Notes: a model not told the origin generated them from the sequence alone. A DNA stretch of 64,000 nucleotides from Megaustenia siamemsis (GCA_032433765.1 JAVIAB010000092.1:67093666-67157665), one strand, 5' to 3'. Positions 53,085 through 63,147 are shown, counted from the stretch's first letter. Translations and numbers: made by a program.

Positions 53085-54389
53085 ATGTCCCTCATTCACC
53101 CCAAATCGTGCGAATGTCTTCACTCTGGTTTGGATTTATTTAGCGTCCCACCCACACAGACATCTCTAGACTCTGGCCAGTTTATTGAAATTCGTCCGAT
53201 CGCAGCTTTGTCGCATAGCGCACCGATAGAGTTTTTCATTTCTGGAAACAGCGAGGAGTATCTAGATCTTTTCAACACGTTTTTACATCTGCGGGTCAAA
53301 ATCACCCTCCCGAATGGTGATAGTGTACCAGTCGATGGTGAGGTAGGACCGGTCAACAATTATCTTCACAGTCTATTTTCACAAGTCGACGTATCGCTAA
53401 ACGACACGTTGGTTACACCGTCGGAGAATACCTATCCTTTTAGAGCGGTGTTTGAGGCCACGCTAAATTACGGAGAGGATGCGAAAACAGGATACTTGAC
53501 GGCCGCTCTGTTCTACAAAGACACAGCTGGCCACCATGACGATTTGAAAGAAAATGAGGGTTTTAAAACACGGCGCGATTTGACTTCGGGTAGTAAAGAG
53601 GTTGAAATGATGGGTCGTTTGCACTCTGATGTCTTTGTGCAGGAACGTTACATGTTAAACAGAGTCGATGTAAAGATAAAACTCACGCCCTCGAAGGATG
53701 TGTTCAGCCTCGCGGCTCACGATAGCTCTGTGGGTTATAAGAGTGTTATCACCTACGCCGCGCTCGTGGTCAGGAAAGCTAAGCTAAACCCCGCGATTTC
53801 TCTGGCCCACGAAAAGGCTCTCTTGAGCGGGAATGCGCGGTACCCGATCAAGAGGGTTACCATCAAGACATTTTCCATCGCTAGCGGGATGCTCTCCCAC
53901 AGTCAAGACAATTTATTTTTGTCTCAGACACCGACCCGTATAGTGATAGGTTTGATTACGGCCAGTGCTTTTAATGGTGTTTACACAGCTAACCCGTTCA
54001 ATTTTCAACACTTTGGTCTGATTTATATGAACCTGACGGTCGACGGGAAATGTATCTCGGGAAAGCCTCTAACTATGGACTTTGAACGAAATCAATACGC
54101 GAGAGCTTTCTTCGGCACAAATCTGGCCATGGGTCTGATTGGTAAAGACGCTGGGAATAACGTTGATTATAGAGAATTCAAGGACGGATACTGCCTATTT
54201 GGTTTTGACCTCTCGTCCAGCCTACTGGACGGCTCCCATTTTGAGCTAGCCACAAGCGGACCCTTGTCGATAGAACTCAAGTTTGCCGCTCCCACCACTA
54301 CTCCCCTACAAGTTATCGTCTACGCAGAGTTGGACTCGGTGCTCGAGGTGTCCAAGACAAGGCAGATTCTAACAGACTTCGCCGTTTGA
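53085..54389 (+). CDS. MCP: double-jelly-roll major capsid protein
   Basis: A 434-residue protein placed between the minor virion protein and protease, the normal Polinton site for the major capsid. Recognisable blocks are IRPIAALSHSAPIEFFISG, NNYLHSLFSQVDVSLNDTLV, YPFRAVFEATLNYGED, ERYMLNRVDVKIKLTPSKD and, near the end, SLLDGSHFELATSGPLSIEL. It belongs to the group whose nematode relative is the transposon-derived F54H12.2 protein. It would form the pseudo-hexameric capsomers. The frame is intact over its whole length. Confidence 0.88.
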   Translation: MSLIHPKSCECLHSGLDLFSVPPTQTSLDSGQFIEIRPIAALSHSAPIEFFISGNSEEYLDLFNTFLHLRVKITLPNGDSVPVDGEVGPVNNYLHSLFSQVDVSLNDTLVTPSENTYPFRAVFEATLNYGEDAKTGYLTAALFYKDTAGHHDDLKENEGFKTRRDLTSGSKEVEMMGRLHSDVFVQERYMLNRVDVKIKLTPSKDVFSLAAHDSSVGYKSVITYAALVVRKAKLNPAISLAHEKALLSGNARYPIKRVTIKTFSIASGMLSHSQDNLFLSQTPTRIVIGLITASAFNGVYTANPFNFQHFGLIYMNLTVDGKCISGKPLTMDFERNQYARAFFGTNLAMGLIGKDAGNNVDYREFKDGYCLFGFDLSSSLLDGSHFELATSGPLSIELKFAAPTTTPLQVIVYAELDSVLEVSKTRQILTDFAV

Positions 54390-54402
54390 GAGAGAGTCGA
54401 AT

Positions 54403-54891
54403 ATGAACACGAGGGAGATTTACAACCTTTTGATGTCGGATATTTTCGTTCGACGTTGTTCCCTTGTTAGTGTCATTCCACGAAACCACTTACCGCCGAG
54501 CATCGACCCAACGGCGACCGCGGCCTTTGTCATAAACACCGACCCTGCCCACGAACCCGGTGAGCATTGGGTGGCCCTATTTTACAACGGTCTCGGCGAA
54601 TGTGAGTATTTCGATTCCTACGGTTTGCCTCCCAGACACGTGGATATTTTAAACTTTATAGAGCAAAACTCACACGTTCCATTCGTCTACAACCCGCGGG
54701 TGTTGCAAGATTTGTTTAGCAACACGTGCGGTCTATATTGTGTTTATTATATACTTCTTAAGTGTCGTGGCGCGAAACTTAACAGAATTCTCATGCCTTT
54801 TTCATCGAGACAGCACGTAAACGACCGTATCTTTTATCGTTTGCTCGTCCCGTGGATACTTCGGCTTCGAGGGGCCCGCCCAGACGCTTAA
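54403..54891 (+). CDS. PRO: adenain-like cysteine protease
   Basis: A 162-residue protein of the adenain/Ulp1 (C5/C48) fold. Catalytic residues are visible: H55 (GEHWVALFYNG), D71 (CEYFDSYGL), Q102 (RVLQDLF) and the nucleophile C109 (SNTCGLYCVYY). In adeno- and adintoviruses it matures capsid precursors. It begins 13 bases past the MCP stop. The last four codons lie in the right TIR and AATAAA follows at 54946. Frame intact. Confidence 0.9.
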   Translation: MNTREIYNLLMSDIFVRRCSLVSVIPRNHLPPSIDPTATAAFVINTDPAHEPGEHWVALFYNGLGECEYFDSYGLPPRHVDILNFIEQNSHVPFVYNPRVLQDLFSNTCGLYCVYYILLKCRGAKLNRILMPFSSRQHVNDRIFYRLLVPWILRLRGARPDA

Positions 54892-54945
54892 AATTATCAA
54901 CGACCGGACAGTAATATATATGTGTCGTATATTTGTTGTATTAAT

Positions 54946-54951
54946 AATAAA
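54946..54951 (+). terminator. polyadenylation signal after the protease gene
   Basis: AATAAA 55 bases after the protease stop, within the TIR. It is the same signal as at 47864-47869 in mirror image. Confidence 0.6.
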
Positions 54952-55039
54952 GCTGTGAGAAATATAGAACGAGTTTTGTTTTGGTTTACCATGAATGTGT
55001 GAGAGAGATGATTGATACTTTGTGTGGCTTGATGATATG

Positions 55040-55280
55040 AAGGGTGGTGTTGAGGCACATGATGATGATGATGAGGGTGGATAGTGTTGAGGGTGGCACA
55101 TGATGATGATGATGAGGGTGGATAGTGTTGAGGCACATGATGATGATGATGAGGGTGGATAGTGTTGAGGCACATGATGATAGTAGGAAGGGGGATGTTG
55201 AGGGTGGCACATGATAGTGTTGAGGCACATGATGATAGTGTTGAGGCACATGATGATAGTAGGAAGGGGGATGTTGAGGG
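55040..55280. repeat. tandem repeats in the right TIR
   Basis: Units of GGCACATGATGATGATGATG and AGGGTGGATAGTGTTGA in alternation. The left TIR has a shorter version at 47645-47770. Frames through it are His/Ser-rich artefacts. Confidence 0.85.
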
Positions 55281-55972
55281 GCATGGTCAGAAATCTAGGA
55301 AGTTGTGTTAGAAAACAAGGAGGGAAGGTCAGAATACATGATGCTAACGATACTAATAATTGCTTGTCAGCATTTTTTTTTTACATGTCGCCTCCTGTTG
55401 CCTAATACACACACATGATGATAACCAATAAAGGCACCTTTCCCCACCCGCACGACGACCCGCCATCCGACCCGCGAGATACCCCCTTTTAGAACCGCTG
55501 TCCCCGACATGCCTCTACCTAACTTTAACTCTAAACACGGAGCCTAACAATGCAGCTCCTAACAATGACCACGATTCCTTGTAAGCGATTCTAACAATAG
55601 CATTCCTCAAGTACCACTAGCCCAGTCAACAAAAATGTCATTCCAGTTTCTTGACTAGTTTTCCGTCAGTATTTACAGCTTATTTTTTTCATAGTTTTTA
55701 TTATTTCGCCTTTTTTAAAAATCAGTTTTATCACATTTAACTATATTTCTTAACGTTTTGAAACATATTTATCACATACTCTTTTAAAATACTCTTTCAC
55801 AAATTTCTAACACGAGCGAGGCGATCACCGGACACGGAGCGACGATCACCGGATTAGCACCGAGTCTCCATTGAATTTACCTGCGGTTAAGCTCTCAGAA
55901 ACACAGGAGACCGTTCGACAAAACTAACCTTTCAATGTTATTGCTTGTCAGCATTTTTTTTACATGTTGCCT

Positions 55973-56016
55973 GGCCTGTCACGTAGTAGACCCGTGTTCG
56001 AATCCTGAAGGGAGAC
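55973..56016 (+). other. tRNA-Asp-like 3' half in the right TIR
   Basis: GGCCTGTCACGTAGTAGACC, then GTTCGAATCC and a T-run that would end polymerase III transcription. Mirror copy of 46909-46952. Confidence 0.5.
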
Positions 56017-56431
56017 TGTTTTTTTTATTTTTTATTTTTTTTTTATTTTTAATAATTCTGAGTTTACTTTCACAAATACATATTTTTTAAATAATTCTGA
56101 ATTTTTACTTTCACATACTCTTTTAAAATACTCTTTCACAAATTTCTAACACACAGCGAGAGACGATCACCGGACACGGATTAGCACCGAGTCTCTATTG
56201 AATTTACCTGAGTTAAGCTCTCAGTGATTCGACAAACTGACGAACACCAAAAAAAAAAATTTTTCCCCCCAAAAAATAATGAAGTTCGAAAAAATCGCGA
56301 ATTCGAAAAAAAAATAATTTTTTTTTGGCACCGTTTTGGTGCAAAGTCGGTGCAAAGTCGGTGCCAAATCTATTGTATTTCGGTGCATGTTATTCCACTT
56401 TTCTGTTGAGTTCACAGCCACCGCTACTACT

Positions 56432-56437
56432 AGCGGC
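56432..56437. repeat. right 6-bp target-site duplication (AGCGGC)
   Basis: Follows directly on CTACTACT and is identical to 46488-46493. Confidence 0.85.
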
Positions 56438-56555
56438 TACTCACTTCTATAACACCACTGAAACACACACGCAGCGGCTACTCACATCTATAACACCACT
56501 GAAACACACACGCAATGGCTACTCACATCTATAACACCTCTGAAACACAGAGTCT
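56432..56555. repeat. 41-bp minisatellite, right of the Polinton
   Basis: Three units continuing the array at 46397-46493, ending GAAACACAGAGTC. Confidence 0.85.
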
Positions 56556-56559
56556 ATGA

Positions 56560-56865
56560 CGCCACTTATATTTGTGTAAATTCAAGTTCACCTCTACTCA
56601 AGCCTTTCAAGAATCTGAGTCAGGGCTAATTTCAAACGCTAAATCTGCTATGCTCTGACCATTTTATGTTCACGTTTACTGTTCTATTAATTGGGAAGGA
56701 AAAAAACGTCAGCGTTTGCTTCATCCATACTTTTCTTTTCTCTCTCTAAAGTTTTCCTTCAGCTGAATACCGGACAGTAAATGACGTCACTCTTTTGAAT
56801 GAGGCTGGATCTTCCCGGGCATAAAAAAACACAACCACGGCATGCGCAATGGTGCCCATGGGCAC
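56560..56865. other. spacer, includes a 20-bp perfect palindrome
   Basis: No gene recognised. ATGGTGCCCATGGGCACCAT (56849-56868) is a perfect palindrome at the junction with the LINE fragment. Confidence 0.45.
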
Positions 56866-56869
56866 CATG

Positions 56870-57320
56870 TTGTATAGTCCCCGACCACCATTAGTGAGGC
56901 CGACTGGGCATACACGTTGACGAATTTCCACTTTTCATCACTTACAGAGATTTGAAGTCCTTGCAACTCCTTGTTGCTCTTATCCCACGCTTCTAAATCT
57001 AAGACTGTGTGCGGAATAGTGTCCCTTATTATAATGGCTTGACCATGGTGGCTGCCTCGCGCTGAATTTGTTTAGCAGCGATAATCGCAGCGGTTCAATT
57101 TGTCCGCTTGTGTCTCCTGTAGAAATTGTTTGTCGAAATCGTAAGCCAAGCGGTCAAAAGTCGGTCCTCTGTTTCGCATTGGTGCACTTCCAGTATCCAA
57201 CATTGAGATCATTCATGCGCAGCCTCTGTACTTTCGATTCACATTTTGGTTTCTCATTTCTTTCTTCTTTGCGCACCACAATGGTGTCCGCGTTTCCTAT
57301 CGAAAATGGGTGTCGCTGTT
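56870..57320 (-). mobile_element. LINE endonuclease N-terminal half
   Basis: The minus strand encodes RMNDLNVGYWKCTN, FLQETQADK, GQAIIIRDTIPHTV and NKELQGLQISVSDEKWKFVN followed by VYAQSA, the first half of an I/Jockey-type endonuclease, in broken frames. The second half (from GDLNA) is found on the same strand at 46077-46320 across the Polinton, so the two may be one split copy. Confidence 0.55.
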
Positions 57321-57478
57321 GTTAATGCTGGGGAAGGTATCGAACACGCAAAATTATACAGCACATACGACTATTCCTGCTGACTTCCAAAGAAAAGAAA
57401 GCACATACAATCGCATGATCTCTTCAAATAATAATAAAAACGAACAAACAAACAAAGAAGATCACTGGAAGTCAGTAC

Positions 57479-57486
57479 ATATATGT
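57479..57486. repeat. 8-bp target duplication, left of hAT
   Basis: ATATATGT, matching 59900-59907. Confidence 0.65.
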
Positions 57487-59899
57487 AAGGTGACCATATT
57501 TTTGAAATCCCATTCCGGGACGGAATAATTTTACTTCAATTTTCCACCAATAAAATTACATTTCTTCTTGCTGTCATTTTCAAGTGAATAATACATACAT
57601 TTTAAAACATCTAATAATATAGACTTACAATACGCTATCAGGATAGTCAGGAGATAAAAAAAAACAGTGATACTCACTTAAATTGAAGGTGTAACAGAGA
57701 TACTTTTCAGATGAGTGAATTTTCTGTAAAATGTCCTTCTTTGTATGCAGCATCTTATAAAATTCGACACATGTTCCCTCATAGTTCACTTTGGTGATCA
57801 ACATGGCTTTTAAAGTTTCAACACCTAGTTGTGTTTTATCATTTGTCCACAAACTGTTCATCAGAGAAAACACTCGTTCTGTTGCAGCATTTGTTCCAGG
57901 TAGACACAAAAAGAACTCTGCCAACTTCAGAATATGTGAAACGGGCACATGATTGTTTCTGAAGTGGGAAGCTAGTTCAACCCAACGCTGCCCTGGTAAT
58001 GTTTTATTAAGACTCCACTCACTAATTTTTTGTGAAGTAACGAACTGTTTCATGTAGACATATTCGTCATACATTTCATTTTCTGGAAAGTCGACTGAAG
58101 GCACTGTTTGACTCACTAATGATGAAGACTTCTCAATATCTTCCCAATTTGGTGTTCTGTTCAGCATTACCCAGCTGTAAGACTCTAGGTTTTGAAAATT
58201 ATTTGCAGCCCATTTCTTCAAATAACTTAAAGCTGTTTCATAAAATGAAGAAACACTGGCGTTAAACTTTTTCACATCATCACGTGGAAATCCTTCCATT
58301 TCCAGCTTTTTAAGGATTATCTGAACTCTTGATGGCAAGAAGCCGTCTCCAGCTTGGACTCCAAGATAGCTTTCAACTTATTGATATTGTCAATGACTTC
58401 AAATACAGTGACCATCTGTCCCTCTACTTTCTGCACTGCTTCGTGGAAAGAGGATGCCTGACTGTGAACCAAAATAAGCCATGCCTCAGACAGTGGGTTT
58501 TCAAAGAATTCCTGTATAAAAACTGGGCATCTGTCTTGAGATTGAAAATATGATTTTAGAGGCAGGAACATGTAAAGAACCCTTTCAACAGCAGGCAAGA
58601 GCGCAAGCCACCTAGTTTGTGCATAACCTAAAATCATCTGGAAGTCTATGTCGACAAACTGACAAAACTCCTTGAGACTTTCAACTCTAACTGTGTATGA
58701 TTTGAAGTACAGATAAACTTTTCCAATAGTCATTTCAACATCAACAGTCTGCAGCTGCTCGAACAGTGTTGTGGAAAATATGGCAAGCACACCCAACACC
58801 TATCAAACTATGTCCAAGGTTTTCTTTCAGTTTTGTGAAAACATTGTTCTGTCCTTTTCTTTCAGCGCCCCCAAAATTAGAATTTGTGTTGTCTGCACAT
58901 AATCCAACTACTTTCAGTTCTAAACCATTTTCAGTTAGACAGTCAATAAGAAAACTACTTACTATATCAGATGTTTCACCCGGCAATGACTTCAACTCTA
59001 ATATTTTAACTTTCAGTCCCTTATTGCGATCAAAGTATCTGACAAGCAAAGGAAAAATCTTGATTTCTTTGTGGTTGGAGGCATCTGTCAGTATGGAGAT
59101 AAATGTTACGTTTTCTAGATCACATCTCAACTCGTTTAGAGCATGGGGTGTGAACACATTCCGAATAATAGCTTCTGTTTTCGTACGTGCACAAGCAAAT
59201 TTTGGTTCTAAAGTTACCTGAAGCAATTTTGATGTGCAGTCCATAGATCTAAACGTGTGATTGTGCATCACTGTATGATATGCAAAGGCACCTTCTGTAG
59301 CAGCTAACTGTTCTTCTTTGTCACCAACTTGTTCAGCTCGAAAAAAATTTGTCAACGAGCTTGATGCAGCAGTAGCGACGGCTCTCTTATGTTTATCACT
59401 ATTTATGTGGCTCTTAATATCACCACGTCCACTATGGTTAATAGTAAACCCGGATGAACATATATTACATCTTACAGTGAAGTCTGATGACGATGTAGAC
59501 TTTTTTATAAAAGGGTATTCCTTTTGTAAATCTTGATTAAAACTACAATTACGCTTCGGTGCCATTTTTTGCGAAAGTGAAAGTGAAAGTTAGTAACACA
59601 ACGTATATATACGAGATTTAAAACTAGGAACGCATTCTACTGTTTTGATATTAAACAAAATTGTCTACACAGCAACGGAATAATATTTTTTTTAATTGAA
59701 GAAATGTACGCCGTATACCAAAATGGCAAAATTGGTAAACGTTTGTGTCCCAAATTATTTTTTATCAAATCCGGGACAAAAGCTAAAAAATATGCCAAAA
59801 TCGGGACAAAACCGGTACGGCAGCTAATCCGGGACAAAGGTTCAAAAAATGTCAAATTCCGGGACTGTCCCGGACAATCCGGGACGAATGGTCACCTTA
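57487..59899 (-). mobile_element. hAT-type DNA transposon with TIRs and 8-bp duplication
   Basis: The ends AAGGTGACCAT and ATGGTCACCTTA are inverted repeats flanked by ATATATGT (57479-57486 and 59900-59907). The right end also contains TCCCGG-rich short inverted repeats. It carries one transposase gene on the minus strand with two frameshifts. The complete outer structure implies a fairly young insertion. Confidence 0.8.
57625..59565 (-). pseudogene. hAT transposase, two frameshifts
   Basis: The N-terminal frame (59565-58741) begins MAPKRNCSFNQDL and has a BED-like finger with C33, C36, H53 and H59, then FISILTDASNHKEIKIFPLL (first catalytic region), VVGLCADNTNSNFGG and GVGCACHIFHNTV. A frameshift near 58745 leads to 58799-58317 (VYLYFKSYTVRVESLKEFCQ, RWLALLPAVERV). 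A second near 58330 leads to 58338-57625, with the dimerisation domain (LAEFFLCLPGTNAATERVFS). It is recognisably one transposase but not functional as read. Confidence 0.75.
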
Positions 59900-59907
59900 A
59901 TATATGT
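59900..59907. repeat. 8-bp target duplication, right of hAT
   Basis: ATATATGT, matching 57479-57486. An A/T-rich site, so the exact edge may be off by a base. Confidence 0.65.
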
Positions 59908-59952
59908 GAATCTTCTGAAAAACCCAATGAACCAGCAGCCACATTTCTCTGA

Positions 59953-60100
59953 AATTCAAAAGTCTAGTGCTCAGAAACGCTGATGACGCAGTCCTCCTAT
60001 TAAATAATGGAAAGTGATTTTTAAAAGAAATAATTGAGTGCATTAAAAAAAACACACAATTGAGAACAAAACCTCTATCTAGGACTTTCAGTCTTGTCAT
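59953..60100 (+). mobile_element. LINE RT scrap near the active site
   Basis: Plus translation gives KSLVLRNADDAVLLLNNGK, like the FADD box region (LxxADDxVLL), followed by EIIECIKKNTQLRTKPLS with a stop. It starts just past the hAT right flank and is a short remnant. Confidence 0.35.
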
Positions 60101-60242
60101 GGAAACAAGCTTCTTTCTGCACACCTCATGGTACAAGCCGTAAAGCAAAGGAAGAAGTCTGAACTCTTCCATCTCTTATAGGCGTTTCCATCTCTTATAG
60201 GTACTTAATAGTATAATAAATGCAACAGATCGGCCATCGTTA

Positions 60243-60505
60243 TATTACATCTTCTTTTTTCTTCTTTTCTCTTTCTCACTGGTACCGAAAAGGGGTCGTG
60301 GTTATATAATGTGTCGTTCTTGCGCTGCTCGAACTGTCTGAATTAGTGATTTTCCTTTGTTGTTACATGTCTCTGTCACTGCATCTATCCATCTTCTTCT
60401 GGGTCTTCCTCTTGGTCTTTTTCTCGAGAAGAATGCTCTTGATGGTGATTGGTAAGGATTCATTCTGACCAGGTGGCCAAACCATTTAAGTTGTTGTTGT
60501 TCTGT
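60243..60505 (-). mobile_element. 5'-truncated copy of the 8128-11180 LINE
   Basis: Nearly identical in plus orientation to 8128-8400, including CTGTCTGAATT, TTACATGTCTCTGTCACTGC, TCCATCTTCTTCTGGGTCTT and GGATTCATTCTGACCAGGTG. It ends after TTAAGTTGTTGTTGTTCT. Confidence 0.8.
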
Positions 60506-60639
60506 TTATATTACATACATATATAATATTTAGTATTGCCAACTAACCTTAAGATCTATTGCACATAATCGTAAAATATGCGTTGCGAAATGATTCTGAA
60601 AGCACTGAGAGATTATTACCACTCTGATACCAAGATAAT

Positions 60640-60845
60640 GCCCATTGTCAGCGCAAAAAGCCGACCCAATTATTATCAACAGTGAAGAACGTGAAATTGT
60701 AAAAAACTATGAATATATGGGATATGTAGTAACTAACAATAAACTGCCTGGAGGAGACAAAATGATTATTAGAAATAGCAACACAAAAATTAAACGCCAT
60801 GAAGCCCTCCGCCATATTGACCGGAAGTTCACGTCCTCCTGAAAT
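60640..60845 (+). mobile_element. LINE RT C-terminal scrap
   Basis: The frame encodes DPIIINSEEREIVKNYEYMG and YVVTNNKLPGGDKMI, like the KYLG block after the RT (here EYMGYVV). It is short and truncated. Confidence 0.5.
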
Positions 60846-60932
60846 TGTTCATCGTCTTATTTGTTTAATGTATGGCGTTTGATGATGTTAGGAACGTTTA
60901 TGTTTTCAAATCCGAATATATGAAGCACGGTT

Positions 60933-60937
<5 letters not shown>

Positions 60938-60982
<45 letters not shown>
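60938..60982. repeat. (TA)n microsatellite
   Basis: About 20 TA units with one G interruption. It borders the next LINE. Confidence 0.95.
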
Positions 60983-60984
<2 letters not shown>

Positions 60985-60985
<1 letters not shown>

Positions 60986-62740
60986 TGACTATATACAATG
61001 AACCTACTGAGAAAAAACTTCATGATGTCATCCGCGACCTATCAAGTGGAAAAGCTTCGGGTAGCGACAACATCCCAGCCGAAATACTCAAGGAAAACCT
61101 TGAAACACTCCTGCCCCACCTCTACAAACTTCTTGTCCAGTTCTGGAGAAGTGGAGATATATCCCAGGACATGAAAGATGCCAAGATTGTAACGTTATAT
61201 AAAATTAAGGGTGGGGGGGGGCAATGGCGATTGCAACAATTATAGGGGTATTTCCCTCCTGAGCATAACTGGAAAGGCATCTGCAAAAATTGTTTTAAAG
61301 CGCCTGCATCAATTGGTGGAACGTATCCTTCCTGATTCCCAGTTTTGGTTTACAGCTGGACGGCCAACCACCAATATGATTTTTACTCTCCGCCAACTGC
61401 AGAAAAAAATGCAAGGAACAGAGAAGACCTCTATTTATAGCCTTTGTTGATCTCACAAAGGCGTTTGACACAGTGAGCTGAGCAGGTCTATACAAAGTGT
61501 TGGAAAATGTTGGCTGCCCCCCTACATTACATAAACTGATCAAGTCGTTTCACAACAATATGTCTGCTATAATTCTTCAGTTCAACGGTAGATCTTCCCA
61601 GCCCTTTGAGGTGAACTGTGGAGTCAAACAAGGATGTGTCCTTGCCCCTACTCTATTCGGCATATTTTTCGCTGCCCTTCTACACAATGTGTTTGAAATC
61701 GTCTCTGGAGGCATCAACATCCGTATAAGATCTGACGGCTCCTTATTCAATCATGCACGTCTAAGGTCAAAATTAAAAACAAATAAGATCCAAATCAATA
61801 AGCTTTTATTCGCTGATGATGCAGCACTGGTTGCTCATGATGAATCCGTCCTGCAATCATTGATCGACAATTTAGCTAGAATTATTCTCCCTATCAATAA
61901 GTATCCAGAAGACTGTGATGCTTCAACAAGGTGTAGCCACCCCCGCAGCTATATCATTATATAGCATACCCCTTGAACCTGTGAGAAAGTTCACTTATCT
62001 CGGTTCTATGGTCACAAGCAATGTCTCCCTTGAAGAAGAAATAAATTCCCGAATCGGAAAGGCAGCGTCCACATTTGGCAAACTTAAAGATAGAGCATGG
62101 GCCAACACCAATTTAACATTCAGGACTAAGAATCAAATTTACCAAAGTCGTGTGCTTAGTACACTTCTATACAAATCCGAAACTTGGACTACCTATGCAG
62201 GGCAGGAGAAAAGGTTAAACAGCTTTCATGTACGTTGCCTTATATTATGAACATCAACTGGCAGGACAAAGTAACTAACTCTAATGTCTTACAACGAGAC
62301 AAACTCCCGTCGATCATGGCAACACTTAGGATTCGTAGACTAAGGTGGCTGGGCCATGTAAGAAGAATGGCAAACAATCGTATTCCCAAACAAATATTGT
62401 ATGGAGAACTTAAGGACGGAAAGAGACCAAAGGGCAGACCAGTGCTTAGATATAAGGATGTTTGCAGAACTTCCTTGAGGGAATTTTCTATAAGTGAAAG
62501 AAAGTGAGAAAATGTGGCTGCAGATCGTAGCACATGGAGAGCAAAAATAAAAAATGGCACAGCAACTTTCGAGACAGTGCTTATATCAAATTCACAAGAT
62601 AAAAGGCGCAAGAGAAATGAGACAAGGCCAGGAACCGCAAACACACCTTGCTCGTTCTGTGGATATGTCTGTCTGTCCAGGATTGGCAAATTCAGCCGTG
62701 AGAGAAAATGTACAATAAAGCAGCACCCTGAATGAGACAC
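60985..62740 (+). mobile_element. RT-bearing LINE, 5'-truncated and decayed
   Basis: The plus strand encodes, in shifting frames, HDVIRDLSSGKASGSDNIPA (KA.G.D block), NYRGISLLSITGKASAKIVL, QFWFTAGRPTTNMIFTLRQL, NCGVKQGCVLAPTLFGIFFA and KLLFADDAALVAHDESVLQS, which holds the FADD active site. Then come FTYLGSMVTSNVSLEEEINS, RRLRWLGHVRRMAN and GRPVLRYKDVC, and a Cys-rich end (CSFCGYVC). A G-run near 61213 and a stop after TSIYSL break it. The layout is that of a non-LTR LINE, RTE-like or close. Confidence 0.75.
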
Positions 62741-62807
62741 TAATGCTTTACCAAACTACTGACTTATCATGATTGCTTACTAGCAACCGTCTGTCAAGAC
62801 GCCAAAG

Positions 62808-62810
<3 letters not shown>

Positions 62811-62853
<43 letters not shown>

Positions 62854-62878
62854 TGTGCGTACGTGCGTGCGTGCGTGC

Positions 62879-62910
<32 letters not shown>

Positions 62911-62912
62911 AC
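62811..62912. repeat. (TA)n then (TGCG/TG)n microsatellite
   Basis: TA repeats pass into CGTGCGTG and then TG repeats. Antisense His/Thr frames are artefacts. Confidence 0.9.
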
Positions 62913-62924
62913 TCTAGAGGATTG

Positions 62925-62995
62925 CCAACAAACATTAAGGTCTATTGCACATAATCGTAAAATATTCGTTTCCAAATTCTTCTGAAAGCACTGTA
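62925..62995. repeat. 68-bp direct repeat of 60541-60606
   Basis: TCTATTGCACATAATCGTAA and TTCTGAAAGCACTG are shared with 60541-60606 in the same orientation. The pair flanks the LINE at 60985-62740. A further shared word TAGTATAATAAATGCAACAG is at 60207 and 63060. Confidence 0.6.
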
Positions 62996-63147
62996 CTTCC
63001 GTTCAATATGGCGAAAGGCGACAGGAACTATTTATGCTAATTAATTAATATATTATATAATAGTATAATAAATGCAACAGATAAAAGTGGTATTTAAATT
63101 CCTCTATTTGTTATAGTTGTCTACCGTCTTTTATTATGTTGAAGTTA

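Larger units (their letters stand above)
46494..56431 (+). mobile_element. complete Polinton/Maverick element without polymerase B
   Basis: Nearly 9.94 kb, starting AGTAGTAGCGGTGGCTG and ending in its reverse complement, with inverted repeats of about 1.45 and 1.55 kb and a 6-bp duplication, as known for Polintons. It carries integrase, A32-like ATPase, minor and major capsid and adenain-like protease genes, the virion module shared with adintoviruses. It has no pPolB. All frames except the minor capsid are open and tightly packed, and GC content is visibly higher than outside. The clean duplication and similar repeats suggest a recent insertion. Confidence 0.95.
54879..56431 (-). repeat. right terminal inverted repeat of the Polinton
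   Basis: The reverse complement of 46494-47940 with few differences. It is about 100 bases longer because it has more CATGATGATGATGAGGGTGG-type units (55040-55280). It begins inside the protease gene. Confidence 0.9.
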
